64,000 bases of DNA from Dendrobium chrysotoxum (Eukaryota; Streptophyta; Magnoliopsida; Asparagales; Orchidaceae). Below, in pieces: positions 26,001 through 38,300 of this stretch. The DNA lies in contig CM034300.1 of the NCBI GenBank assembly GCA_019925795.1, positions 69,667,021-69,731,020 on the forward strand, given 5' to 3'. Made by a program: the position numbers and the translations under genes. Below the pieces are notes generated by a model. It saw nothing but the letters and a program-made list of their open reading frames with translations, searched no databases and was not told the DNA's origin. Position 1 is the stretch's first letter; every line of letters starts with the position of its first letter.

Positions 26001-29000
26001 ATCTAATTGATTAATTATAATTAGTTGATTGAGATTAATTAAATAATTTAAATTTAATCAATTAATTAATTGAAATTAATTAACAAAAAATTAACTAATT
26101 AATTTAAATTAATTAAATAAAACTAATTAATTAATTGAGGTTAATTATTTGAAACTAAGCGATTTGTTAAAATTAATTAATTTAAAATATTTAATTAGTT
26201 AAAATTAATTAATCAAAATTAATTAGTTAATTAAAATTGATTAATTTAAAAAATTATTTAATTAATTAAAAAAATCAATTAATGAAAATTAATTAATTTT
26301 GATTGATGAAATTGATTTAATTAAAATACGTAAGTTGTTCAAAATCCGAGAGTTATTTAAAAAAATTTGAGACTTTTGGTTAATTAAATTAATTAATCAA
26401 AATTGAGTTCTTTATTAAATAAAAAAATGCAATAAATAAAATGGAGGGGGGGGGAGAATGTTTTCCACTATTTGACATATATAACACAACCCTGTACAAA
26501 CAACTCAACTCTTAAGACTCTCCAAGCAACAAACGCAAACTCTCCAAACAACACTCCAACTCAGCAACAAGTAACAACACAATTCAAACAAAGCTCTCTA
26601 AAACTCTCAAACAAATTGAACAACTCACAGATTCTCTACAAGACACTCTGCAAGCACTCCAAAATCCCTCCTGCACGAGCTTCTGCAACAAATAAATGAA
26701 ATTTATTAGGCCTCATAATTAAATAAATATTAAATTAAATGCTTAAAAAAAGAGAGCATGCTACTGATAAAAAAAACTACTAGTGCACAGGTACTGAAAA
26801 GAAGCTACCAAATAATAAGAAGAAAAATATTACAGTTAAAACACTGGGGTAGCAAAGTACATTAGCAAAACACTAGCGTCACAACAACTAAAACCACTGA
26901 CAAGTGTCAAAATCAAAGTCTGGTGTCAAACAAATGGTGTCAACTCAACAAACACATGATCAAATTCAAACCTAGGCAGCCTTGTTTATAAGAACTTGGT
27001 TGTAAGACCCATTACCCGGTAACTTTCAAAAGAAAGTTGTAAGCCCGACCTTAGGGAAAAGTTTTAGGTAAAATTAACCTAACCCCTAACCCTCAATTAA
27101 AACATTGGCAACTTCTAATAGAAGCTGTAAGTCCGACCTCTGAGAGAAACGTTTAGGTAATAACATAACCCTAGACCTCTCACCCGGGCATCCTAATCTA
27201 TAGGGCTAGATTGTAAGACCCATCACTTGGGCCACTTAGCTTACAGAGCTAGGTCGTAAAACCCATCATTAGGCAACTTCTAAAAGGAGCAATAAGACCT
27301 ATTCAACCAAAATCTTAGGGCTACCTTTAGTAGAGGCCGTAAGTCCCACTAACTGGGTTACTTTCTAATGAAAGTCATAAGTCCCTATCCAAATCTAATC
27401 ACACGGAGATCTATCGTAAATTCCTTTACAAAACACATAAAGCACTGACAGTTATTCAGTGCAATGTGCATCTTAGTCTATAAGACCAGATTGTAAGACC
27501 CGCTATCAGGCAACTTCTAACTGGAGTCGTAAGACCCACATTTTAGGAAAAATTGCTAAATAATTTGCAATAATCATAAACCCTAAACAATCCAATTCAA
27601 ATTCATGGGCATCTTATTCTAAAAGATTAAGTTGCAAGACCCGCTTTCAGGCAACTTCCTAAGAGAAGTCATAAGACCTACCCCAAATCCAAACAAAATC
27701 CCCGGGCAGCCTTGCTGTAGAGTTAGGTTGTAAGACCCATCTTTAGGCAACTCATAAATAGAGTCGTAAGCCCCAATCCAAATTAAATCTACGGGCTACT
27801 TTCTATGAAAGTCGTAAGTCCCGACCCAAATTCAAACACATCTGGGCTACTTCCAAGAGAAGCCGTAAGACCCTCTTTAAATTAAACTTCTATGTAACTT
27901 CTAAACGAAGTTATAAATTCCCAAAACTAAATCAACTTCTGGGTATTCTAATAGATGTAAACCCCAAAACCTAATTAAAATTAGAACTCAAATCTAACCA
28001 CCTTAGTCTACTCGGGATTCCTGAGAGGAGGCAACCCATGGCTGCTAATCAGATTCCCTGGACACTACGGTCAATGATTATTAGTGTTGGTAGACTGAAA
28101 TCTATGATATACCCGAGATGACGGAACCAGGAGATCTTGATCGGGTTTACCTCCATTTTTTCTTCTAATTGAGACTAAAATACCTAAAATTTATTCATCC
28201 TTAATCGAGAGTTCTCTCTTACGTGTTAAGAGGGATAATTAACTATGAGTGCTTGCGCTCATGGGAAGTAAGGAAAATTAAACCCTGACATTACCTTTAG
28301 TGAAAATCTGGTTAATTGTAATCTGACTTAAGGAAAATGGAATTCTACAGCTGCAAAGTGGGATTCATGCATTCATGCTGTTTTTCTTGAGCCAACAAAA
28401 TCTCTAGGTAGTGTCTTATCTATAATCCATTTCGTCTTTTGAAAATGTTATATTGAACACCCAAACTCTTTCAGCAGAACTAGGGTGTGAATTTTACTTT
28501 ATCTTAGAATCATATTGATTAATAATTATTAATATCACACCTTTAAAATTATAAATTATATACTTAATCTTTGTTTTACTAATTCTAGTTTATCTATCTT
28601 CTAAATATTTATTTACCATTATGCTAGCTACTCACTTATTTCAGCAGATATCTCATTGATTAAAATTATGCCTCTTGTGAAAAGCATGCACCAATGCAAC
28701 TAACTTTGAATTATTCTTTTTTAACTAATACAAAAATATATGAACTTAGTACTTATCTTGAATATACTTCGACTCTTACTGAGAACACTTTGGCCACTCC
28801 ATAATGTTCTAATTTACAGATCTCTAATAGTTTCATCATGCTTTTAACCCGCATGTTTATTCCTTATCATAATGTGAGTTCATGATGGAGCACCTAATCT
28901 CGACAATTTTGGGGGTTTTATAGCGATTTTAAGAGGCAGGTTGATTAACCAAAATTTCATGTGATTTAGGGTTTGTGTAGATATGGGGTTGATACTTGCT

Positions 29001-29511
29001 TGCATACATGTCCATTATTGTATAGTTACTTATCCATTATTGTATATAGCGGAGAACTCTCGATTAAGGTGTTCACTTAGGTTCAATTTTGAGCTTGAAT
29101 TTGGTTAAGAAATGCATATGGTTGTAGTGATGGAGTTAAAACGATCAGAAATGATGACTTCACAAGAACAACCCAGCCACCTCCTAGAATTTTACATTGC
29201 AAGATTGGTAGGGTGAATTCAAAAGTGCAGAACAGTTGGTCCGAGAATTTTGTAAATAATGCATGGCCAAATTCATGTGAACAAAACCTCTTATTCCTAG
29301 AATATTTTGTAAGACAAGCAGGCCAGAAAGGTGAATTCACAAGTATAGGTTTGTTGCTCTGATTCCCCATGGTTACTTTCAAAGGCGTTGGTCCCTCCTT
29401 TTGGCTGTAATCTCTCTCTTCAGGGATACTTACCAGTTTTTAATGTTGTGAACTCAATGGTATTAGCACTTCTTGTTTTTCTTGTGTAAAGCCAGTACAC
29501 CATGCCTGCCC

Positions 29512-29545
<34 letters not shown>

Positions 29546-32339
29546 CTCTAAAATCTGAAGGAACTTTTAGATGAAATTTGGGTCTAAGATGATGGTCCAG
29601 GCTGGTTAGATCTTGTTAGGGAACCTATTGGCGTTTTAACTCCATCCACACTTGGTAAAAGTAATTAGTCTTTGATAGATGAATTAGGCATTGGATTTCT
29701 AATCAAATTTGCTTACCAATCAATTAAATGGCCATTCCATTCATCTTCCTTTTTTTTTTAACTTATGCTTTGATGCACATCATCTTCATTTTGCTTGTGT
29801 CCAACTGGGATCTGCTTTCTGAATATTTTCTTTCCATTAATTACTGTTGAATTTTCTTTTTCTACAAGCATATGTTGTGTTCTCTTTACGAATATTTTGT
29901 TCCATCAGTTACTATGAAATTTTGCTTTTGTACAAGCATGCGTTATTTCTTCTAACATGCATCCTGAAAATATTACAGGTTGATGACCTAGAATTTTTAA
30001 AGGATTCTGGTGTAAATACAGTGAAGGTTTGTTTCAGAACTAAGTTAGTGGTGATCGCTTTTCTCATTATTAACCTGAAACATTAATAAGCAAGGGCTGG
30101 CTGTGAGCTATTTCACAGCTCAATATTTGAGTTCTAGATTTCTTCTATGAAGGAGATGGTTTATAATTTATTGGGCTATTCTCATCTTCTACAAATAAAA
30201 CTCTTGATGAAAAGAAATCCTCCAGCTTCTGATGACAAAGATGTTGACCTGGATGATTTGAAATGTTTTTATCTTTATTAATTGCATCTGTTCTTCTTTT
30301 CAGGACTTCAGTGGTCTCAGTTATGGATTACTGCAATGTGCTATTTCTCATGTTTGATTGGATTTCCTCAACCGTATTGCAGGTTGCCAAAGCATTAATT
30401 GAAGCCTTTGCTGAAATGATATTTGTTCACGGCTTTGTGCACGGAGACCCTCACCCAGGCAACATTTTAGTTTCTGTGGAAGGAAATAAGAATTTCTCAC
30501 TAGGTAACTCACTGATTTTAAACCAAAAGTTAAATTTCCAGAAATCTTCATTAATTATGACATTACATTTCGATTTCCTTTAAAGTTCAGTCCTATTAGA
30601 TCATGGAATCTATAGAGAACTGGATGAACAATTCAGGTTGGACTATTGCAAACTATGGAAAGCTTTAATCCTTCTGGATTCTCAGAATATAATTAATGTT
30701 GGGAAAAGGTTTGGTGTTGGCAAATACTCTAAATACTTCCCTGTAATTTTCACTGGCAGAACTTTAGAAAGGTAAAAATGATTTTTTTCTTATTTTTACC
30801 AAATGTTCATCCTATTTTGATATGTTGAATTTTATTATTTTCATGAAAATTTTGCTTGTTCTTTAAAAAATTTATTTTATTTTATTTTGTTGAGGGAGAT
30901 GGAATTACCTAACCATGCATGCTTAAATGGTATGTTTGTATTCATTTTGGTTCTCATATTAGTTGCACATGAATGGTGAAATGACAGCACAGAAGATATT
31001 ATTTTTAGAAAATTAATATCTATATAATTAGTTAAATATGTTTATTTTGTTGTACACTAGCATATTATATCAATAATAGAGGGGTTTTCTATTGAGTTAG
31101 ATACAGTGAAATCCTTTTCCCTCAATATGGTGTTAGAGTGGATTTAGTAACCCTAACCCTATTGGCTCCCCCCCCCCCCCCCACACACACAAAATTCCTA
31201 CCCAACCCCATGCCTTCTTATAATTTTTCCTTGCTCGTGACCTTATCCCAATGGCACCTCCCTATTATGTTGCTTCATTGCGCTCAACTCGATCCTCCAC
31301 CCCACACAGTCTCTATATGCATTACCACGCTCGACCTCCACTCATAGTCCAGAATTCATCAGCCTACCCACAACCTAGATTTGGTCATAAATCTTCCTTG
31401 CGATCCTCGATCCAACCTTGATCCTTGATTTCACAAGTCGTCTCCTCTTGTGATATCCCTTGTGATCATTGCCACCCTCATGCTACAATGCTCATTGCGT
31501 CTGAACTCACTTTGTAATTGGCACTCCCCAACCTAATATAGCCCTTATACAATAGCAAATCACATTAAGTTGTGGTGCAGTAGGTGGGGAGAACTTTGTG
31601 GCCCCTGAAAATTCACACCCTAACTCTATCCAGAGAGTTTTGGAAGTTTCGGGCTAAATTTTAGAAAGACAGATTTTATTGAAGATAAGACATTACCCAG
31701 AGAGAACTTTCGATTATAACTAGTTGCAACAAATTGACTAAGGATTGCAAATTTATGATACACCTTGGTATAAAAAACAACCAAGGAACCCAATAAATTC
31801 AGCAAACAACAGATTTTTATTAATAACAAGAAAATAAGAACAAGCAAGATATAATGATCCTCTATCGAGAGAAGGATCTTCTCTCCCAAACCCTAGGCAT
31901 CATTAGAATCTCTCACAAAACAGTAGACAACAAGACTCCAAATAAAATTCTGCATATAAAACATAACATAAACCTACTACTTATAACAAACAATATTCAA
32001 CAAATACCAAAACAGCTCTCAAATCACCCCTCAAATCTGTCCTCTTTAATTAAGAAAAATCTCCTAATTAACCCTCTCCAAATCAGACCCCAAATTTGTC
32101 TTCTTTAATTAGAAAATATTTCCTAATTAATCCCCTCCAAATCAGCCCCCTTTCCTAATATATTTCTCTCTTCCAATTTGAATTTCAATTAGGAAATCTT
32201 TCCTAACTGATTCCTTCCTTAATTCCTCTTCTCACATAATGAAATGTTTTATTGGGTCCCACAATAGGAGCCAAAATCTGTCCAGGTTCAGCCTCACCAA
32301 GGGTTACCGATGTATCAATACTCCCCCCCCCCCCCACCC

Positions 32340-32394
<55 letters not shown>

Positions 32395-35300
32395 TGAATA
32401 ATCTGGTAGAACTCTGATGTAGGCAAAGGGGGGGTCAAAAATAAATTCATATTTTATTTTGGAGCTACTTGGTTCTAGTTCATTAATGCTTGAGCTGCTG
32501 TTTTTAGTGCATTAATGTGGAAAGATATTCCACCTTTTTAGCTCATTAATGCTTGCTTTCCCGGATTCAGCCCCCCTCCTCCTTGGCCTTTCGTTTTTCC
32601 CTCCTGGTTCTCCTTCCCATGGCCTGTTCCAGTTCTCCTGCTGGTTCCCTATGGTACCTTTCCGATTCCTGTGTGCCTCTTCGGTTCCTCCCCTGACTGT
32701 TTGTCCCGTGGCTACTTTACCCAGTTTTTATGTGGGTTTTTTGGGTGCTGTTTTGGATGCCTGCTGGCATTCCATTTCCTAGTCCTGATTGGCTATTTTG
32801 GTGGCTATTTGGGGTTGTTTGGCTGCCCCATTTTCAACTATAAATATGAGATGTTTTGTATTAGATAAGTTGTGTGACTGATTTTTGAAAAGCTAAAAAC
32901 CTGCGGGTCTATATTGGAAAAGCTTGCGAGCTTGTTCCACTTCTCTTATTCTTCCTTCTAGGAAAGCTTGCGAGCTTGTCCTCCTTCGTCTTGGCTTCTA
33001 ATCTCTTTCTTCTCTCCACAAGTTACCACTCCAATTGTATCTTTCTTCTCAAATGAATTGAAAAAGTAAGTTTAGGTGTTTTTTTTTATTGTGAGAGATA
33101 TATGTTTATGTTATGGAAAGTCTCTTTTTATGTGGTTGTAAGTTTTTCTTTTTTTAGGTCTCCAAAGTGTTGTGGAGAACTAATTTTTTTTATTTTTATA
33201 TGCTTGCAAAAATTAGGGTCTTCCTAATTTCTTGCTTGCATCAAACTCCCATGTGGCCTCGTGCTCCGGTAGGTCCTTCCTTCCATCCAAACAACACTTC
33301 TTTGCTTCCATGTACTCCCTGTTACACTTCTTTGACCTCCAATGGTTCCAATAACACCTCCATGTCATTCGTCTAGGTCGGGGGAAGTGAAGAAGATGAA
33401 ATATGCTCTCCTATCACCTGTCGCAATTGTGGCATATGAAACACCGGGTGGATGGCTGACGACAGTGATAGCTTTAGGCGATATGCCATGGCCCCATTGC
33501 ATTCCGCTACCTTGTATGGACCAAAGTATTGGGGTGATAACTTCTCATTCCATCTTCGTGCCAAGGTTTTTAGTTTGTAGTGATGAAGCTTTAAGTAAAC
33601 CCTATCCCCTACCTCAAATTGAATGTCCCTCTCGTGTGCATTTGCCTTTTTCTTTATAATTTTTTGAGCTCTCAACAAATCCTGTCTCTGTCCTCCAAGT
33701 ATTGTTCTATAGAAGCCATCGGTGTGCCGCCTTGCCAATAATAAATCAAGTGAGGCGGATCTCGTCCATATAACACCTTGAACGATGTAGTCTGCGCTGC
33801 CGAATGATTGGATGTGTTGTACCAATATTCTTTCCAAGCCAACCATTTTTCCCACAACTTGGGTGTATCTGATATGAAACACCGCAGATAAGTCTCCACA
33901 CTACGATTGACCACCTCGGTCTATCTGTCAATCTGAGGAGGATAAGCAGTGCTTCTTTTTAGAACGGTCTCTTGCATTTTAAACAATTCCTTCCATAACT
34001 GGCTCAGAAAGATTTTGTCTCGATCTGATAGAATCGATTCCAGGATCCCAAATAGTCTCACTACCTCCTTCATGAAAATTGTGGCTACTGTTACTGCTTT
34101 ATAGGGATGGCGAAGGGGGATGACATGTTATTCAACTGATCTACTACCACCAGTATCATAGTGTATCCTTCTGACTTTGGCAACCTTTCGATGAAGTTCA
34201 TGGTCACCTCCTTCCACACCTTTTCTGGCAGATCTAACGACTGGAGGAGCCCTCCTAAAGACATGGCTAAATACTTGCGCCTCTGGCAAATAGCACAGCT
34301 TGCCACCATCGTCTTGATATCCTTTTGCATACCTTCCCAATATAGCTCTATAAAGAGCCAACGATATGTGTTTTTGGCCCCTGAATGCCCCCTCATGGCC
34401 ATTCTATGAAACTCCTGAAACAAGAAGGGAATGTAAGAAGAGGTCTTGAGAAGCACGAATCGCCACTGATGAAGCAACTTCTGTCCCACCACTGAATATC
34501 TTGGATGATTGCCTTTGTTTCCTGCCAGCTTCTCCCTAATTTTTCTAAACCTTGCATTATTTTTGCTCTCTCTTTTCGGTTCTTCACAGTGAACCACCAA
34601 GAGCACAGATAATGCCATCATCTATAGTTCTCCCATGCACCTATATAATCCATTTGTTGCTTTGTTTTCCACTCCAGGTCGGTACTGAATCTCGAAGTCA
34701 TAGCCCAATAACTTAGAAAGCCACCTTTTATTCTCCTCAGTGACCATCCACTACTCTAACATATGCCTCTCTTTCAGTCATTTTTCAATTATTTGGAGAC
34801 TTACTTGAAATATTAGTTGGATGGGTTAAGTTTACAGTGTAAACTCAGTGGGTAATCATTATCAATTATAAAATAATAAAATAGATATATCATAATATAC
34901 ATACATCTTTCATTTATTATAAACCTTATAATCTCACATAAGTCCTTTTTGTATTCGATCATAGTTATCTATTTCCATTTAACATTTCTATTAATAGATT
35001 TGACATTCAATTCATTTTCATATCCATTTTCATTTGTACAGGAGCACCGCCTAAATGTACCAATTAAGGTACAACCATTTCCATTTATATTTTTATTTCC
35101 ATTTCTTTTTCCTTTTTAACGTGCACAGGTACGTTGCTTCCCCAGTTAGTATCATACGAGGGTGAACTGTCAATTTGCATACATATCTTTTTCTTTTTCC
35201 TTTTCCTTTTTCTTTTCTTTTTATTTATTTTTCATTCTTTCGTATATCATTCATTCATATATACTTTTGATATACATATAAATATCATATATACGTAATG

Positions 35301-38300
35301 CTTTCTAACTTTATTTTCTCTTTCCTTTATATGTAGTCTCGTTACATACCATTTCTTTCTCATATTCGTATTTGTATACACGTTTGCTTATTTCATATGT
35401 AATAGTTTTAAAAATAAAGCATAAGTCTTAAAAATACTTAAATAACGTGCTTCTTTCAAAATGAAATAGAAAAATACAATAAAGAGAAATTCTATAAATA
35501 CCCACTTTGAATCTTTTAAGTCTTTGATCCTTGTCAAAACCTAAATAGATACTACTGGAGAAGTGGTTGAACCATGTATAGAATGTCCTCTACATTCTTT
35601 GTCTCACCTCTCTCCAAACACCGGAGCTCTACCAAAAATCCTTCTCCTTCCCTATGTAGTGCACGAACCAGGGTTTTCAAAGAAACCATGTCTTTGGATA
35701 AGCTGTGGTTTCCCTTAATTACCATTTTTCTCCCCTCCACTTGGATTTCCATAGCTAATGCCTTCTAGTTTACCTTGGTTTTCCTTAAGGTTTGTAGTCA
35801 CTTCATTCCCAGAATCAAATTAGTGCTCCCCAATTCCAAGGGAGAAAAATCTCCTTGATGTGAATCCCTGACAGCTCCACTACCAAACCCTGACATACCC
35901 CTCTGCTCTTCTTTACCTTTCTTGTGCCCGTCATCACTCTGAAACATCTTGTGTCTACCTGCTCCAGTCCCAATGTGAAGCCCTTAAGTAAAAGAAGCTA
36001 AACTCTTAAACATCGAGGAGCTTTTTGGTGTAATGGTTGAAATTTCATTAAGAAACTCTACAGTTAAGCATGCTCATCCCAGAGAAATCCTGGGATGGGT
36101 GACCTCCTGGAAAATTACACCAATATGACAAAAACGTGAGGCCCTTAGGCCAAAGCGGACAATATCTCGATAGTTAAGAGTTTGGGCTATGACAAATTAA
36201 TATCAGAGCAGTCTGATTCTGGGCCTTGACAAGTTGGTATCAGAGCAATACACTAATTGGAAGATAGGAACTAAGTGTTATACAAGACAAAGTGTTACGT
36301 CATTGGAGTCACCTCTTGAACCCTGTATTAGATAAAGTGCTATGTGATAGGTGTCACCACTTGAACTTGTACGGGCAACCTCTAGAATCCTATGTGCTTT
36401 GTGTATGATTCTAGGATAGGGATATTGACGAGGACGTCAGTTACTTAAGTGAGGAAGATTGTGAAACCCCTTAAGTAAAAGAAGCTAAACTCTTAAACAT
36501 TGAGGCGCCTTTTGATGTAATTGTTGGAATTTCATTAAGAAACTTCGCAGTTAAGTGTGCTTATCCCATAGGAATTCTGAGATGGGTGACCTCCTGGGAA
36601 ATTACACCAACATGACAAAACCGTGAGGCCCTTAGGCCAAAGCGGACAATATCTCGATAGTTTAAGAGTTTGGACTATTACACCTAGTTTGTCCACCGCC
36701 TGGTTTGATATAAAATTGTGGGTAGCTCTACTGTCCACCAGGATCGCCACAGCCTCTCCACCTATATGTCCCCTTACCTTTATAGTGTGATTCGGAGTGA
36801 ATCCCACTACAGAGTTTAATGAAACTTTCGCCACCTCCAAGTGTACGGGCTCCTCTTCCTCTGCCTCGTCCACATCACACACCAATATAACCTGGAAGGT
36901 TTGATTTTTACACCTATGTCATGGTGTAAATTTCTCATCGTACCTATAACATAACTCCTTGGCCCTCCTGTCATGTACCTCTGCTTCTGTGAGGCGCTTG
37001 AAATTGCTATCCAGACGTACTCCAATGCTCTTCTCCTTGAGTGCTTCCCTCTGAAAAGACACCGTCTAGGTCCTCGGTGCCAAGGTCGTGGAGGTATTCC
37101 TGTAAGCACCCCCCACAATGTTGCTCCTACGGGCCTTTTCCCTCTAATGTTTCTCCTCCCCCCTTTATGCAAGTTACATTGTCTCCCTCTGTCCGTTAGG
37201 CCTCCATACTCCGAGCTCTGTCTGTATGTCCTCCTTAAGGCCTTCATGAAATTTCTTACCAAACCTTCTTCAGAAATCCGCTCAGTCTGCCCGAGAACAG
37301 TTCAAATTTCTTTCGGTACTCCATGACTGCCCCTTCTTGAGATAAGGCATAAAACTGCTCGTGGAGGTCTCCTTCCCAGATTGCTTGAAAACGTTCCAAC
37401 AACCCATCTTTAAACCTCCCCATGAATGGAGCGGATACCTTGCCTCCTTCCATTGAAACCAAGCTAGAGTTTTTCCCTCCAAACATATCTCTGCCGCCAT
37501 AAGCTTTTCTCTTTCTGTCAGCCCATTGATGGCAAAGTATCTCTCCACTCGATACACCCATTCTTGAGCACTTCTCCTTAAAAGACCGGCATATTTAGCT
37601 TGCTCACCCTAGCATCTCTACCCTAGTTCCCTCTCTCGTTATTGTTTCCCCCTGTATATTGTGGGTGGAAATCCCACCTTTCTTTCGTCCGACCCCCATA
37701 TTGGTCGTCCACCCCATTTTCTCCCCCACGAAATTCCCTTCATGCTGCCCCTCCTTTAGAAGACCCTATTCCACCTCTCATCGGAGCCCTAAGAGGTGAT
37801 TCTTGGTGGAAGAAGCTTTCCTTGTCCAACTCCTCCATTTTGATCCCTTTTCCCTTAGTTCTGGTTAAGGTAATCCCAATCGATTCTTGATGAGGGTTAG
37901 TACTTTGAATCACCGATGAAGTTTTTGTTTGCATCTCCAAAATCTTTCTTAACATCTCCTCTACCCCTCCAAATCGGGTTTACATAGACGAAACCCTCTC
38001 TTTTATGGTTGAGGTCTTCTCCCCCAAATTGGATTTGAACTGCCCCATCTCGCCTTCCAACATGTCCACCTTCTTTGCTTCCATCCTGGGATCTAGGGTC
38101 CAATCCGCACAAACAATAGCAAAATCAGCAACAAACAGCGTCAATGGTCTTTAGGCAGAAAATTTTAGCAAGCGGGGAGGAAAAACACTGCAGAATTCAG
38201 CGAGGACAGAGATTTCGGTCTCAGACACCGCTTTGATACCAATTTGATACACCTTGGTATCAAAAATAGCCAACGAACCCCAATAAATTCAGCAAACAAC

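Larger units (their letters stand above)
35974..36682 (+). mobile_element. Cassandra TRIM retrotransposon (LTRs with 5S rRNA-derived sequence)
   Basis: 709 bp with two direct LTRs (35974–36194 and 36460–36682), both starting TGTGAA and ending ACA. Each LTR contains a 5S rRNA-like stretch: AGTTAAG(C/T)(A/G)TGCT, then GATGGGTGACCTCCTGG, in the sense orientation. This 5S domain in the LTR defines Cassandra. The interior (265 bp) holds a primer-binding-site-like GTTGGTATCAGAGCA at about 36229 and a purine-rich GTGAGGAAGA just before the second LTR. There is no coding capacity. The flanks CCCAA (35969–35973) and CCTAG (36683–36687) match at 3 of 5 positions, plausibly a decayed target duplication. 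It is inserted in the chromovirus protease. Confidence 0.92.
35552..36885 (-). pseudogene. Protease region of the old chromovirus, split by Cassandra
   Basis: Right part: frame 36535–36885 reads VGFTPNHTIKVRGHIGGEAV and ILVDSRATHNFIS, the aspartic protease motif with Gly of DSG changed to Arg. Left part: 35552–35752 holds MEIQVEGRKMVIKG and continues toward RT. The 709-bp Cassandra element (35974–36682) sits between them. The catalytic motif change and the insertion each inactivate it. Confidence 0.85.

Noticed and set aside
26472..26699. 75-codon Asn/Thr/Gln-rich frame
   Set aside because: Low-complexity translation of CAACTC/ACAAC-rich DNA inside the repeat district.
26976..27965. CRISPR-like array
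   Set aside because: The units are degenerate, with no conserved repeat plus unique spacers, and the genome is a plant's.
29083..29382. 99-codon minus-strand frame
   Set aside because: No similarity recognised, no context and no splice partners; left as unknown rather than called a gene.
36050..36604. 5S rRNA genes
   Set aside because: The two 5S-like stretches are partial, diverged and lie inside the two LTRs of a Cassandra element, so they are not rDNA.
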